NCBI GenBank assembly: GCA_018857735.1
Contig: JABMCL010003290.1
Span: 168,762 to 232,761 of the forward strand
From: Alviniconcha marisindica
Lineage: Eukaryota > Mollusca > Gastropoda > Provannidae
Direction of reading: 5' to 3'
DNA: 64,000 nt
Under the pieces are notes generated by a model. That model searched no databases. It was not told the origin of the DNA and worked only from the letters and a program-made list of their open reading frames with translations. Made by a program: the position numbers and the translations under genes. Shown one piece after another: positions 22,690-33,959 of this stretch. How positions within the stretch are numbered: the first letter of the stretch is position 1; each line of letters opens with the position of its first letter.

Positions 22690-24540
22690 AAAAAGTATAT
22701 GAATCATATGGTCATATATATATATATATGATCCACACACTAAGTATATGATCCACACACTAAGCACAAACAAATCCACATAATTATTATTATCATGGGA
22801 GTGTTCTTACTTTTTTTTACAGTTTTTGTAATTGTATAGCTTATTTACTGACGTTTCTACAAGAATAGCCTTTGAATAAACCTGTTTACTGCTATGATGA
22901 ACCAGCATACCAAAATGTACAACTAAAAGTGACAATGACTGTCTGACAAAACTGAAACCAGAACTGAGTTGTATAAGGAACAAAGGGCATCATATGCAAA
23001 GCTGAGTACTTCTGCACAGCTTCCATTTCATGTTAGACTTGACCCATTAAAAATGCCCAGAGACCCTATAAATGTTGTAGCAGGGAGTCCCTGGGACCTC
23101 CTTAAAATAGTCGCTAATGGGAGCCCTGATCTCTCTCTCTCTCTCTCTCTCTTCTATATATATATATATATATATATATCACTGCTTCAGGTGATCAATC
23201 TTGCACTGTCCATGACTGTATGCACTGATGACTGCATTGTGTGTAGCACCATACTATTTTACCAACACAAGTTACACCACACCTATAAATTAACAGCTGC
23301 TGCAGTAGCTAGACAGTCTACATTAAATTGAAAATGTTATCTAGATCTAGTTTTTGGATCAATTAGCTGACTATAAATTACAATGAATTTCCTAACCTTG
23401 ACAAAAGATCATAATCTTCTGATCAATGTGGAAACTGCTATATTCATCTCAGAAAGTGACATTTTCATAATACAAATCTCACTTTGTCATTTTGGACCGA
23501 TACTGTTCACAATATTGATTCCCTGTAATAATAATAATAATAATAATAATAATGATGTCCAGACATTTCTAAACTGCCTACTGCAAGATACACACCCCCC
23601 CCCCCCCCCCCTCCCCACCCCCCTCTCTCTCTCTCTCACACTCACCTTGTACAGACTGATATTGTGATAAAATCAGATTTGACAACTCATGTCAAGAATA
23701 CAGTCTCAGAAAATTGAATGCTTTTGTTGTCAGCACGGTGCTTCTGCTTACCATTTAATTTTGTGTATTATAAATCTACTTGTCTTCAAAGCTGGAGTAA
23801 AAGTCTGGAAGTAAAAGTCTACAACTGGGAAAAAAAATGTCTGGAAACCAAACAACTTCTATACTAAATTATTAAAAGTACTAAATAATTGAACTTGACC
23901 AAGAAGAAATCACTTAATCAGTGTTTATTTAATAACATTACCTTAATTAATGAGTTATTTAAGTGAGATAATAAGTTAATCAACTGTTCGTAATGAAGTA
24001 AAATATATATATACTAATTACCCACTGTTTCTTACATATGTGTGACCATCAGCAGTCTCTGTAAATTAAAAGTGACAGTGGACAGCTCATAACTGGTAAC
24101 AAAAATGTGTTCATTGTTGTTCTTGTGCTCTACAAGTACAATCCGTGAATTATCTGTTTTGCATGCCTAGGAATGTGCTCTTAGACTTGGAACATTGTGA
24201 AAAGATTGGCTAACCAAAACCATGCAGTTTGTTTGATGTAATGAGCCAATCAGATATATTGAGCTTTTTACGGAGCAGAGGACAGAGGACTGGCAGAAAC
24301 AGAGAAGAGAAGCTGTGTTTTAGTTTAGGCCGTAGTGACGAAAGTGTTTTGCAGTTAGTCTTCTGTTGGACCAGTTGGCACAACCTGAAGGGACTGTCGA
24401 CGCTTCTTAGCTATTTGTTTTCCTGAAAGTAAGTTCAGGAAAGAGGCAACTGGAGTGGTTCTACAATAACCTGGGGCTGCAGAGACTGCATGGGCTCAGG
24501 AGTCAGCAAGTTGCATAGGAGGTGAACTATTAAGTTCCGT
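22690..24540. other. Intron 1 sequence with simple repeats
   Basis: It contains (TA)n and a local duplication of TATATGATCCACACACTAAG (22705-22765), (CT)n plus (TA)n at 23131-23180, (AAT)n at 23525-23552, and poly-C with (CT)n at 23598-23640. No exon was recognised. Confidence 0.5.
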
Positions 24541-24548
24541 CTTCTTCA

Positions 24549-24599
24549 CTCTGGGGTGGTTGTCAGCTGCAAGGGAGCTGCCGCTTTGCTCAACCCCAG
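24549..24599. other. Hairpin-forming sequence 1
   Basis: CTGGGGT at the start pairs with ACCCCAG at the end, and an inner CAGCTGC pairs with GAGCTG around a short loop. It is nearly the same sequence as 25334-25386. A MITE starts immediately after it. Confidence 0.7.
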
Positions 24600-25286
24600 C
24601 AGGGCTCCCGCAAACCCCCATTTTGTGCGTATTCATGCACTAAAACCTCAAATCCAGCCTTTAGACTTTCACTCCGTGCATGAGATTTACCCTTTAAAAT
24701 CCTTAGTAGGGAATGAAAATACCCTTTAAAAATATGTCTAGCAGATGAAGAGAATCACCAAAGTACACAATGCAATGCAACACACATTGTTGAATTTGCT
24801 ATGTTACTACTCCTGGCCCATGGTAACAGGGGAGCCAAACAAAGGAAAGCATTCAAGGGAGGTAACTGCCATTAACTTTGGGAATGTCCCGTTTGGCTAT
24901 TTCCGTCACTTCTGGATTTCCAACTGCATGTCACATGTTTGAAAATGTCGCTCTTACAATTCAGATTTTTGTGCCAGGAAGAAAGTCAAGCCAAATGAAG
25001 AAGAAAAAAAGAAAAAAGGAAAAGAAATTGGAATGTTGTACAATGAAAAGCAAATCTCAATGCTCACAGGAGAGTTTTCAGAAAACATAGCTGAGTCAGT
25101 TTGGCTGGCTTATGTTTGACAGGGAAAGCCAAATTTGGTGTGTGTGTGTGTGTGTGTGTGGGGTTGTGTGTGTGTGTGTGTGTGTGTGTACCCTTTAGAA
25201 TTTTTTGAAGAGGGTGAAAATACCCTTTAAAATGCCAAAACAGGGGTGAGTGCACCCTCTAGAGTCAGGAAAATTTGGGAGCCCTG
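24600..25286. mobile_element. 687-bp MITE with CAGGGCTCCC termini
   Basis: The left end CAGGGCTCCC and right end GGGAGCCCTG are perfect 10-bp inverted repeats. The CAGGG start resembles hAT elements, but no 8-bp target duplication is visible, so the superfamily is not established. Internally the words TACCCTTTAAAA and GGGAATGAAAATACCC or AGGGTGAAAATACCC recur near both ends. There is a (GT)n tract at 25138-25189 and no transposase. Confidence 0.6.
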
Positions 25287-25333
25287 CCCACGGTGAGTCT
25301 GTCTTCTTCTTCCATCTGCCTCCATCTGCATTA

Positions 25334-25386
25334 CTCTGGGGTAGGTGTCAGCTGAAAGAGAGCTGCTGCTTCGTTTGACCCCAGAG
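25334..25386. other. Hairpin-forming sequence 2
   Basis: CTCTGGGGT (25334-25342) pairs perfectly with ACCCCAGAG (25378-25386), with inner CAGCTG and AGCTG arms. It matches hairpin 1 closely and differs mainly in the loops. The flanks are rich in TCTGTCTTCATCT-type words. Confidence 0.75.
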
Positions 25387-25439
25387 TGCATCTGTCTTCA
25401 TCTTCGTATGTCTCCGTCATTGTCTGCCTATGTTGTCAT

Positions 25440-26600
25440 CTATCTCCATCTTTGTCTGTCTCTGTCATAGTGCCACATGGTTGTTCTAGAGGATATCAAC
25501 TGTGTATTTGGTGATCTTCATCTGAGGATCTGGAAGCCACGGTGGTATACATGTACGTTAATAGTGTGTGCAGTATTTTACATGGTATGAGTAAAAGCCT
25601 TTGTTGTGTTGTGATGTCTTCCCATAACTAACCTCTAACTTGTGTAAGAGTTTAGTCATGCACTTCCACACTGTATTAAGATTAATCAGTTGTAATTTGC
25701 ATGAACATATTAACAGTTCAGTGGTAATTTAAAACTCAGTTAACCCACTTTGCCCCAGACCGCCTGTCACTGCCCGCTCTTTTTTCTAACTGCACGACCC
25801 CAGCCAGACCGTCCGGCAGCCGGTTAGCAGACACTCCATACTGGCATCTCAGCTTATGCAAATAGGAACGGGATTTTCACAAGACCATAGATAGTATTAA
25901 ATTATAGTAAGCTATGCACAGATAGTGCATGCAGCGATTTTTGGGGTGAAACAGAAGTCAATGACTGTGTTGTACAGAATGGCATCCAAACAGTGTACTG
26001 TGGTGGCACCACTGTGCTGTGCTGTCCTTGTGTTAGGCAAGGCTTGTTAGTTGCAGTCTATGGTCTTAGGGTTGTTTGTCAATGTCCGTTTTCATTCCAC
26101 ACTGAAAGGGAATGCAAGCCTCTTCTCTGCTCCATCAGCAAAGCACAATTGAAAAATGCTCACACTCACTCATTTGTAAGATAGATAAAAAAGAAAATTT
26201 CCAAAGCTTTTTTCTTTCTTGGTTCAGCATAGTGTTTCTTCATACTCAGATCTAGATTACCAAGTATAGTCAGATGACTGAGATGTTTTGCACACTACTA
26301 AGTTTCAATTTTGTTTTGTTGTTAACAATCTGGCATTTGAGGACAAGAGTGAGTTTGATGTTTAACAACATGAATAATGTAGCATGGGTGCATGTGGAGG
26401 GCATGGATCCACGTATGTGAAAAATTTGATCATGTTCAAACTGCAAAATCAGGAGGATAAAATCTTTGTGCATGAATAAGCCAGTAACATTACTTCTCGA
26501 TTGACTTTAAAAAAATTGGGGGGAAAATCCACAGGACCAAGTTCAGCACTTCACATGCACCCATCAAAGAGGTGGCTTAAATTTATTAAAAACTAAAAAA
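25440..26600. other. Unassigned intron 1 sequence
   Basis: At 25740 TTAACCCACTTTGCC resembles a piggyBac-type end, but no partner was found. No exon was recognised. Confidence 0.35.
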
Positions 26601-26617
26601 AAAAAAAAAAAAATTAC

Positions 26618-26620
<3 letters not shown>

Positions 26621-26673
<53 letters not shown>
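26621..26673. repeat. Poly-A and (TA)n tract flanking an element
   Basis: A/T simple sequence abuts the left end of the 2.87-kb element. A matching (AT)n of similar length starts immediately after its right end (29541-29589), as expected if the element inserted into a TA repeat. Confidence 0.9.
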
Positions 26674-26675
<2 letters not shown>

Positions 26676-27509
26676 GTTCTTCTTCAGTGCTGGTCCTAGA
26701 AAGGGGGAATCAGAGGTCAAAACTGAAATAGCTTGCAGCTTATCCCAATTAGGCTTGTTGTGTTCCACATACATCCTGTTTTAAGGCACAATTAAAAGAA
26801 AAGCAGTTAGGACCCCGACTGCAAGTTAGGGTGGCTTCGAACATGTCCAAGAGTAGAGCATAATGCATGTTTCAGTGTGACATAAAAGTATCATTATGTA
26901 ATATTTAGAACAAGAACCTTATTATTTCATAGAAAGGTTTTGAATAACAATCATTAGGAGAACTAAGTGCAATTTTTAAGAGGGTTCATCCACTTGAGAG
27001 TAGAACAGCCTACCCGCAAAATTGTGACACTGAAACATGCGTGAATGGAAAGAAAAGTTTTTCCTTCAAGATCAAACAAACACCATGGATCATGAACAAA
27101 TATTTATTCTTGTTAGTTTTTGATGCTGTGGACATATTCCAAAGTAATATTGGAACTCTTCCTCAACTTCGGATGTTCTTTGAATTGTAACGCATGTTTC
27201 GCGTGACATGTAACGCATGTTTCACATGACATTCAATAATCACTCAGGTTGGAAACTGTTAAAAGCATGTAGAAAATATATTTTTTCAGAGTATTTGTAC
27301 ACATTACATGTATGTAAGCATTTGTTTTGAGTAAGACAAGTTGTTTTTTTTAGTTTGACAAGCTTTGCTTATGTGAAGAAGAAAAAAAGGGAAAAAAGAA
27401 GAAGTGATGAGCAGTACTAGTAATGTTTACGTGAATTGACTGAAACTTAACATGAAAATTGAATCAATCATCTGTTCTCATGCAAAACAATGACAACTTC
27501 AAGCAACTT

Positions 27510-27676
27510 TTATTCTGTAAAAAACCCAGCTGCATTTGACACCGGTCTGTAGTGGCTTAGTTTTGTAAGCTGATCAGCAGGCACCCAAGGGATGTCATCA
27601 GTTGCAGGGAACGAGAAGCTGCTCTCATTTTCACGCAGGAACTTTATCTGCACTTCTCCAGATGAAGCCTTGTAGT
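27510..27676 (-). CDS. Last exon of a gene carried by the 2.87-kb element (unassigned)
   Basis: The acceptor is TTGATTTAACAG-like upstream text ending GGTTCTAG at 27677-27678. The exon then runs 2 bases plus 54 codons to a TAA at 27510-27512. It encodes YKASSGEVQIKFLRE, SFSFPATDDIPWVPADQL and ends NAAGFFTE. A FxWPxxDDxxWVP-like block (here FSFPATDDIPWVP) is a pattern I associate with C-termini of transposon-borne proteins of unknown function; that is recollection only. In the second copy of the element (37800-37960) a one-base change shifts the last codons. Nuclear role and partner are unknown. Confidence 0.5.
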
Positions 27677-28685
27677 CTAGAACCTTGATTTAACAGAGCC
27701 AACAAGTGAAATCACAGCACAAGTTTCAGTCCACAACACATCACATTCAGAGACAGCAATCAAAGTTGGAGGAAATGGAAAAACAAGATGTAGTAAACTA
27801 GTACATATATAGTTAATAGTATGCTGCCTCAGACCCCTGTCTTTTTCATGAATGCTAATGCACCCCCCCCCACCCCCCACCCCCCCCCCCCCCCAGGACC
27901 CAAACAAAAACAAAACAAAAAACATGAGTAAGAAAAAGAAAAGAAAAACGACACAAGTAGTAGTACAGTTCTACTGAGTATATTGATACTATTAATATTA
28001 TGTTGAATTCTTTCCAGCTTAAAGTAGTAAAGTTTACTCAAAATGAACAGAACAAAAACAAAAAACCTCTGCAAGCACACCCTGTCACTACTAAAACAGG
28101 ACAGAAGAAACAACAATAAAAATTCCAAACAAAAACTCTGCAAGCACACCATGTCACATTAAGTTCTATCATTTCTAGTCCGATAGAAGATGGCAAATTT
28201 AAATCAAAAGAATCTCAAAGTTACATCATCATTAATACTATAGCACAATCTCAGTTTCACACAGAAATCAAAACAAAGTAGGGAAGATTTGTTTAACGCA
28301 CATTCTGCAACACGATGATACAACGCACGTTTTGTGTGACAGAATCAACTTCCGTTCGATTCCATGTCACCAGAAACGAACATTATGTTTTGACCAATTC
28401 TTTTCTCCTTGTTCATGGACTGAGAAATAATTTGAAATGACTGCAACCATTACTAAATATGTTTGTTTTTGATCCTACGTATGCCTACTTTTTGGTAATT
28501 GTGGTTCCTAACCACGAAATAATGATTCGGCAAGAAACGTATGTTTCATGTGACGTAACGGAGATGAGCCTGCAAGAGAGTGCATCAAACACATTGAACG
28601 CTGTATTTATAAATAAAGAGTGCTACTGTATAAAATACTAGTCTGAAATGATCAAGTAACTATAACTGCTTGGAATTTCACCTAC

Positions 28686-28725
28686 CTGCATCATTGGTAG
28701 CCTCCAAATTGGGTGAAATCGTGTG
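28686..28725 (-). CDS. Small internal exon of the same carried gene (unassigned)
   Basis: The exon is 40 bases between acceptor TTGTCTGCTAG and donor CAG/GTAGGTG on the minus strand. Read in the frame that fits the next exon it gives HTISPNLEATNDA plus one base, and joining to 27676 gives Asp then YKASSGEVQ. The phase match and good splice sites are the evidence; there is no family match. It is absent from the shorter copy of the element. Confidence 0.4.
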
Positions 28726-29538
28726 CTAGCAGACAATGATGACAGCCAGTCAACGCATGTTTCTCCTGCGTCAGAGCGTGACGGGCAGTGGTAAAAGCGC
28801 CCAATCACAAATTCCATGCTTATCATGTGACACGACGTCATCAATGTGTGTGTAGATGCCCATGATACGTTTGAAAATTGCGGTTAGAAGATTTTTTTTT
28901 CTTTGTTGGATTTGTTTCGCAAATTTTTGTTGTTGCCGTAACGGATGTTTCACCCGTGACGCAAAATTTTCATTGCACTTTTAATGCATTTTAGGAAATA
29001 ATATGGCAACTTTGGTGTTCAGATCTCGGCATCGATAGTGCTTTGTTATTTATAGCAACAGTGTTTTCCCCGGTTCGCATTGTTGATCTTGTGCAAGTTG
29101 GAAGTGAACGCGTGTTTCATGACGTGACGGGTCATGACGTGACGGGTCATGGAACATGCGTTATGCTCACTTTCAACCATGATTGTTGTACTCAGACATA
29201 CTCAACAGTCCTGAAATTAGCTTTCTGGTGCTTTTGCATGTTGCAACTTTGCAAACAAATTAGATATGTCTGAATATTTTCATCTGGTATGAAGTAACTT
29301 CCAACACAAGCAGTAGGGTATCGCCATTCCTGTTTTTGGCCGCCATTTTTGCGTGTCATAGGAGTATATTTATGCTAATAAAAAATAAACAAAATATTTT
29401 TTTCCACCATACTGCTCTCATTGCTTCTTGGGAATTTAAAGGGAATTTTCTCCATTTGGTATGAAAAAAAGGAACTGATTTACAACAAAACTGTTGCAAC
29501 GTGAGTGGTACCAATTAGGACCAGCATTGAAGAAGAAC

Positions 29539-29540
<2 letters not shown>

Positions 29541-29589
<49 letters not shown>
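29541..29589. repeat. (AT)n microsatellite
   Basis: The run starts at the right end of the 2.87-kb element and mirrors the tract on its left. Confidence 0.95.
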
Positions 29590-29590
<1 letters not shown>

Positions 29591-29599
29591 CATGTATGT

Positions 29600-30340
29600 C
29601 TTATAAATAATACAATAATACTGTTCAGCAAAAGTTGGACATGGTTTGGAAAACTGTGTATGTCCATTTGTCCACTAAGCTCAGTGGTTGATTCCAAGTT
29701 AATATTGTGTTCAACTTCCCAAAACTTGAAAAAAATTCTTGTTATTTTTTTTAATGGCCAAACAAATAGAACTAGAAGCAGAATCTATGAAAGGTGTCAT
29801 GTAATGTGTATACTCTCTCCCTCTCTCTCTCACAACTTAAGTCAAGGTTCTCATTTGTTTGCACTTTTTTGGACCTGTTCTCATGGTATCCTATCTAAAT
29901 AAAATGTTATTAGCCCATTCTTTTGCATACTTTCCAGAAAAGTCTTCAATTTTTGAGAGAGATACTCAGATAGGCTTTTCAGTTTTATGTGTAGCCCTTT
30001 TTTGCTGTTGTTTATAAAGGAATTAGCAGGCGATAATTGGTCAGTGTTATTATGTTTAACTTGGTATTGAAAAAAAGCTCAGGCAGTAATTGGTCAGTGT
30101 TATTATGTGTAACTTGGTATTGAAAAAATCTGACAGAATGGTTAATCACACTAGCATCTCCTAGCGTTATGTGTTATTGTGCACAGGGCCAAGGGCAACA
30201 ACAAAGGGACTACCAGTTTGGAATGCATGTGTAATATATATTAGTGCTACTTGTGTGTTTATACTGAGTTTGTAAGTCTGACTTCAGTGCAAAAGTTACT
30301 TTTTTAAAAGCCCTTTGATAGTGTATTGACCCTTAAAAAG
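29600..30340. other. Intron 1 sequence with a 58-bp tandem duplication
   Basis: TAATTGGTCAGTGTTATTAT with the following GTAACTTGGTATTGAAAAAA-type text occurs twice, at about 30035 and 30093. No exon was recognised. Confidence 0.6.
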
Positions 30341-31420
30341 AAAAATGTTTGAATTCCCGCCCCCAGGTTGACAGGACTTAAAAAACCCCAAATTTCCCAA
30401 ATTTTTAACCCTCAAAAAGTCAAAAAAAAATTTTTGGTCCAGGTACAACATGAGCGGGGTGGCAATATCTTTATAAAGTTAAACTTTCTTTTGTATTCTT
30501 TTGTTTTGTTGTTGATTTTTGTCTAAAATTTTTTGAAAGAGGATTTTTGAAGGGTGGAATACATTTGAAATTTGCCATTACTTGGGGGTCAGTTTAACTT
30601 ACAGAAATTAAGAACTAAAGTCATTTGGGATTTAAAAAGGGGAAAAATCCCTTTATGTTTCCATTCCCGCATTTGTTTTTTTCTATTTTTTCTTCCAATG
30701 TTTGATGAATATAAAAGTATAAAAAATTACTTATCCATTTTTGATCCACTCAGGGTTGCAAAGGGGAGATCTCAAGAAGGGAGGTTTTTGGGAAGCCGGA
30801 CCCTTTAAAGTTTGCCCAAAAAGGGGCTCATGAGGCCCGGGGAGGTGGAACGGGCCCGCCCAAAGTTTGGACTTCTTTTGCTTTTTGGCCTTGTTTCCCC
30901 AAAAAGGGAGGTTTCAATTGGAAAAATTGTTTTCCCTTTTTGGGCTTTCCAAAAAAACGGGCAGTTAAAAAAAGGCAATTTTCCCCAGTGATTAAACTGC
31001 CCTTTTTGGCCGCGGTTTCCACGGTCTCCCGGCCTTCCCTTTTGAGGGTATCGCGGTTTGAGCCCTTTTTAAATCTCTTTGCCCTTTCCCCCCCCCCCCC
31101 CACCCGGTTCCCCCCTCCCTAAAAAAAAAAAAAACCTTGCCTTTGTGGGACATAAGGGAAACCATGGAAAAGGGCAAAGATCCCTTTAAAATTTTAGTAA
31201 ATTAAAAATACTGTGCCCTTTTTCCATAAAAAATTAGGTGAAAATATTTTATAACCCCCTCAATGAATTTACATTTTGACACCAAAAAATGGCAAATTTT
31301 CCCAAATGATGTCAGTTCCGCTTTTTGTTCTCCCTCTGGGACTCTTAAAAATGTTTGGAAAAAAGCTGAAAAATTTAAAAAGAAACCCCAAACCCCAAAA
31401 TATGAAAAAAATCGCTTTTT
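30340..31420. other. Homopolymer-smeared, probably erroneous sequence
   Basis: Runs such as AAAAAGGGGAAAAATCCC and TTTTTGGGGAAA dominate. The adjoining part that can be aligned to 18360-18530 differs by isolated bases changed to their neighbour. Open frames here (for example 30828-31103) come from the smearing and are not called. Confidence 0.7.
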
Positions 31421-31640
31421 TGGACACAAAATGGCTGCCCAAAAGTGGGACAATTTGGCATGATCGGCCGATATCGTTTGTACTGATGTTGAACTGGTAA
31501 TGGTATCATCGCGTTCAGCTTGTGAGTAACCCCAAAAACTGTAAAAATAAACTTCCTTTCTCATATCAATCTGGTGTTTGATTTTTATTACAAATGTCCC
31601 ACTTCTGTGTACCACCTTTTGGCGCAGGCTCATATACATT
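31420..31640. mobile_element. GTGCCAAAAGGTGC-family fragment
   Basis: The segment is related to 18380-18520 (AAAATGGCTGCC, GGCATGATCGGC, CTGTAAAAATAAACTTCC) and ends with TCCCACTTCTGTGTACCACC TTTTGGCGC, an inverted version of the family terminus. Confidence 0.6.
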
Positions 31641-31730
31641 CTCTCTCTTTCTCTCTGAATCTCTCTCTCTCTAATTGACTAATATATATATTAATTATTT
31701 TATATTATATATATTTATATATATGACTTA

Positions 31731-31890
31731 GTGCCAAAAGGTGCACATGCAAGGGGTTATGCACTTCAGTTGAAAATAAAACATTGTTGAAAACTGTTTT
31801 TATTTGAAATGTGCCAAAAGGTGCGCATGCAAGGGGTTATGCACTTCAGTTGAAAATAAAATGTTGTTGAAAACTTTTTATTTGAAATGT
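31731..31890. repeat. Two tandem 80-bp units starting GTGCCAAAAGGTGC
   Basis: GTGCCAAAAGGTGC begins at 31731 and at 31811. Each is followed by GCATGCAAGGGGTTATGCAC or its one-base variant and by CAGTTGAAAATAAAA, GTTGAAAAC and TTTATTTGAAATG. The first unit abuts an (AT)-rich tract. Confidence 0.9.
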
Positions 31891-33150
31891 TGTGTTGTGT
31901 ACGTGTGTGAATGAATGAATATATAGTACAGATAATTTCAGCAACCAGGCTGTGGTTGATTTCAAGGTACAGTCATCACACACTGAAAAAAGCACTGAAA
32001 AATGACCACCAAAAACAGACATCCATGTACCAAGTGATAATCGTCACTTTGCTTCCAAACAAATCGCAAGCACATGGAGTAACAATCACTGATTTGTATG
32101 CGGAAAACATCGTTTTATATGGATAATATAATATCAACACTCATGATAGTTGTATTTTCAATCAATTGATCGTGAATGTTCAATTGCGAATGTGTTGTAA
32201 TCTTGAACTAAAAACTTTGTATAACCGAAAAACGACAGCATCGCTTTGGAATCACCAGAAAGATCGCTTGTGTTCCAATCCATGCATTTGCACTATACAG
32301 CTCAGGTTTTTTCAGTGAAGTTTTACACAAAGTCTGAAGAATATTTCCCCAATCATTTGATATTGTTGTAACATCTGACGTCCCTACAAAATATTAGACA
32401 TTTTGTACAATTAGATATTTTGTACAAAACAAACGAGAAAGCAGGAGCAGGGTATGACAATAACTCTTTTTCCACTTGCCCTATAGATGAATTTTCTACT
32501 TGCCCAAGTTGCAAAACTAGTTGCCCATGCCAGATTCTTAAAATCAACCATTTTGATTAAAATAGGCAATATGTTTGTCAAATGGATTTTGGAGGGTAGA
32601 AAGTGTGATAAAAGTACTAAGTAGACTCACACACACACACCAACTTCCCCACAAAGTTACATAAATTTGTAACATTGTTAATGGCCAGGTCCATGCTTGA
32701 AAGAGAGAAAATTCTGTAAAGTACTCAAGCTTATAATAAAAAAATTCTATGGTGGTACCAGTCTCAGTACTAATTATGGTATCACTATCAGCAATGAATC
32801 ATCATTGCAGTACAGAATGTGACTGAGCATAACTCTGCCTCATTCTGTCATGTGTCATGACTTCTGTGAAAGCCAACAGGCAGCTACTGTTCATTTCACT
32901 CTAACGGTAACACTGTAACAGTTCTAATTTCAGAATTTTAATTATTGTTAATATTTATGACCCAAACTGCCATGCATGCCCCAAGCCATGACCCAACATA
33001 GCCGGGCAGCTTGGATCAGTGGTTGTATTTTTTAACACAAGGAACTGTGCCAAACCTGCACCAGATACATTTCTTTATTTTCCGTGTTAATAAATATATA
33101 TACAGGATACTTGACAAAGCCCTCAAGGGCGAAAATATATACCTTGTATA
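31890..33150. other. Unassigned intron 1 sequence
   Basis: No exon or element was recognised; a short (CA)n lies at 32630-32640. Confidence 0.4.
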
Positions 33151-33158
33151 TATAAAAG

Positions 33159-33268
33159 GAGGACAGAGGTACTAGAAAATAAAGTTGACAGGATATATAT
33201 ATATGACTTAGTGCCAAAAGGTGCACAAAAAAGAGGACAGAGGTACTAGAAAATAAAGTTGACAGGAT
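33159..33268. repeat. 37-bp direct repeat flanking a GTGCCAAAAGGTGC insert
   Basis: GGACAGAGGTACTAGAAAAT plus AAAGTTGACAGGAT occurs at about 33162-33195 and 33235-33268. Between the copies is (AT)n, GACTTA and GTGCCAAAAGGTGC (33211-33224). Confidence 0.9.

Positions 33269-33272
<4 letters not shown>

Positions 33273-33335
<63 letters not shown>
33273..33335. repeat. (TA)n microsatellite
   Basis: About 31 TA units. Confidence 0.95.
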
Positions 33336-33338
<3 letters not shown>

Positions 33339-33339
33339 T

Positions 33340-33955
33340 GTACGTCTCCAGAGTTGCATACCTATAAATATGGAGACATATATCCTCAAAAACAGTTGTT
33401 ATAATTTATATTGCCTTATTTGTACACATGCATGTTTCTTTTCAGGCTAAAGAGGTCGATGCTCCAAAAGGGCAAGAGCAAGTGTTTTTCATGACACAGC
33501 AGGGACATTAGTGGAGCATGAAGCCAGATTCGTCCTGGGAAGCACTGCAGTACTTAGGAACAGCAGAGAAATAATGATATGTCTCAATGCTGAACTGCCA
33601 CCTCACTGACAACAAATCTTTTAAATTTATCAGGATGGGAAGAATTAGTGTTAACATGGGAAATTCTCTATGCTTTGTCATCAGTTTCCAGATTTTGCAT
33701 TACTGTTTCTGGTTACTTACAATGTGTTACAGTTGTTATTCCAGGTAGTGAGACTTGAATGCCAAATCAATGTCTTTCGTAATTGAATTTGTACCTGCTG
33801 TTATTGTTAACAATAGGGTATAGGGTGAATGTACATTTGTAATTCACATGGTTTTCTGTTTTGTCAATGAAAAAATAATAATGACAACATGGCTGTACTT
33901 TTTCTAAGACACATAGTGACATACTGACTGTCCAGTGTTACATATTCCATTGTGT
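33340..33955. other. Unassigned intron 1 sequence
   Basis: No exon was recognised. It may include the undefined far end of the neighbouring repeat element. Confidence 0.35.
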
Positions 33956-33959
33956 CCTC

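Larger units (their letters stand above)
26674..29540. mobile_element. 2.87-kb DNA transposon-like element, long copy
   Basis: The ends GGGTTCTTCTTCAGTGCTGG (left) and its reverse complement (right, one mismatch) form inverted repeats that extend to TCCTA. The sequence between matches 36957-38648 at about 95% by eye, except that 28018-29177 is missing there. It carries a C/A-rich tract (27861-27894), at least nine copies of a motif near AACGCATGTTTCACGTGAC, and two splice-flanked minus-strand exon candidates. No recognisable transposase domain was seen, so mobility probably depends on a partner. Confidence 0.85.

Noticed and set aside
24600..25286. Firm assignment of the CAGGGCTCCC MITE to hAT
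   Set aside because: The terminus fits, but the flanking 8 bases (AACCCCAG and CCCACGGT) do not form a target duplication.
30828..31177. Overlapping open frames on both strands
   Set aside because: They fall in a homopolymer-smeared island and consist of runs such as Lys-Gly and Pro-rich text created by the smearing.
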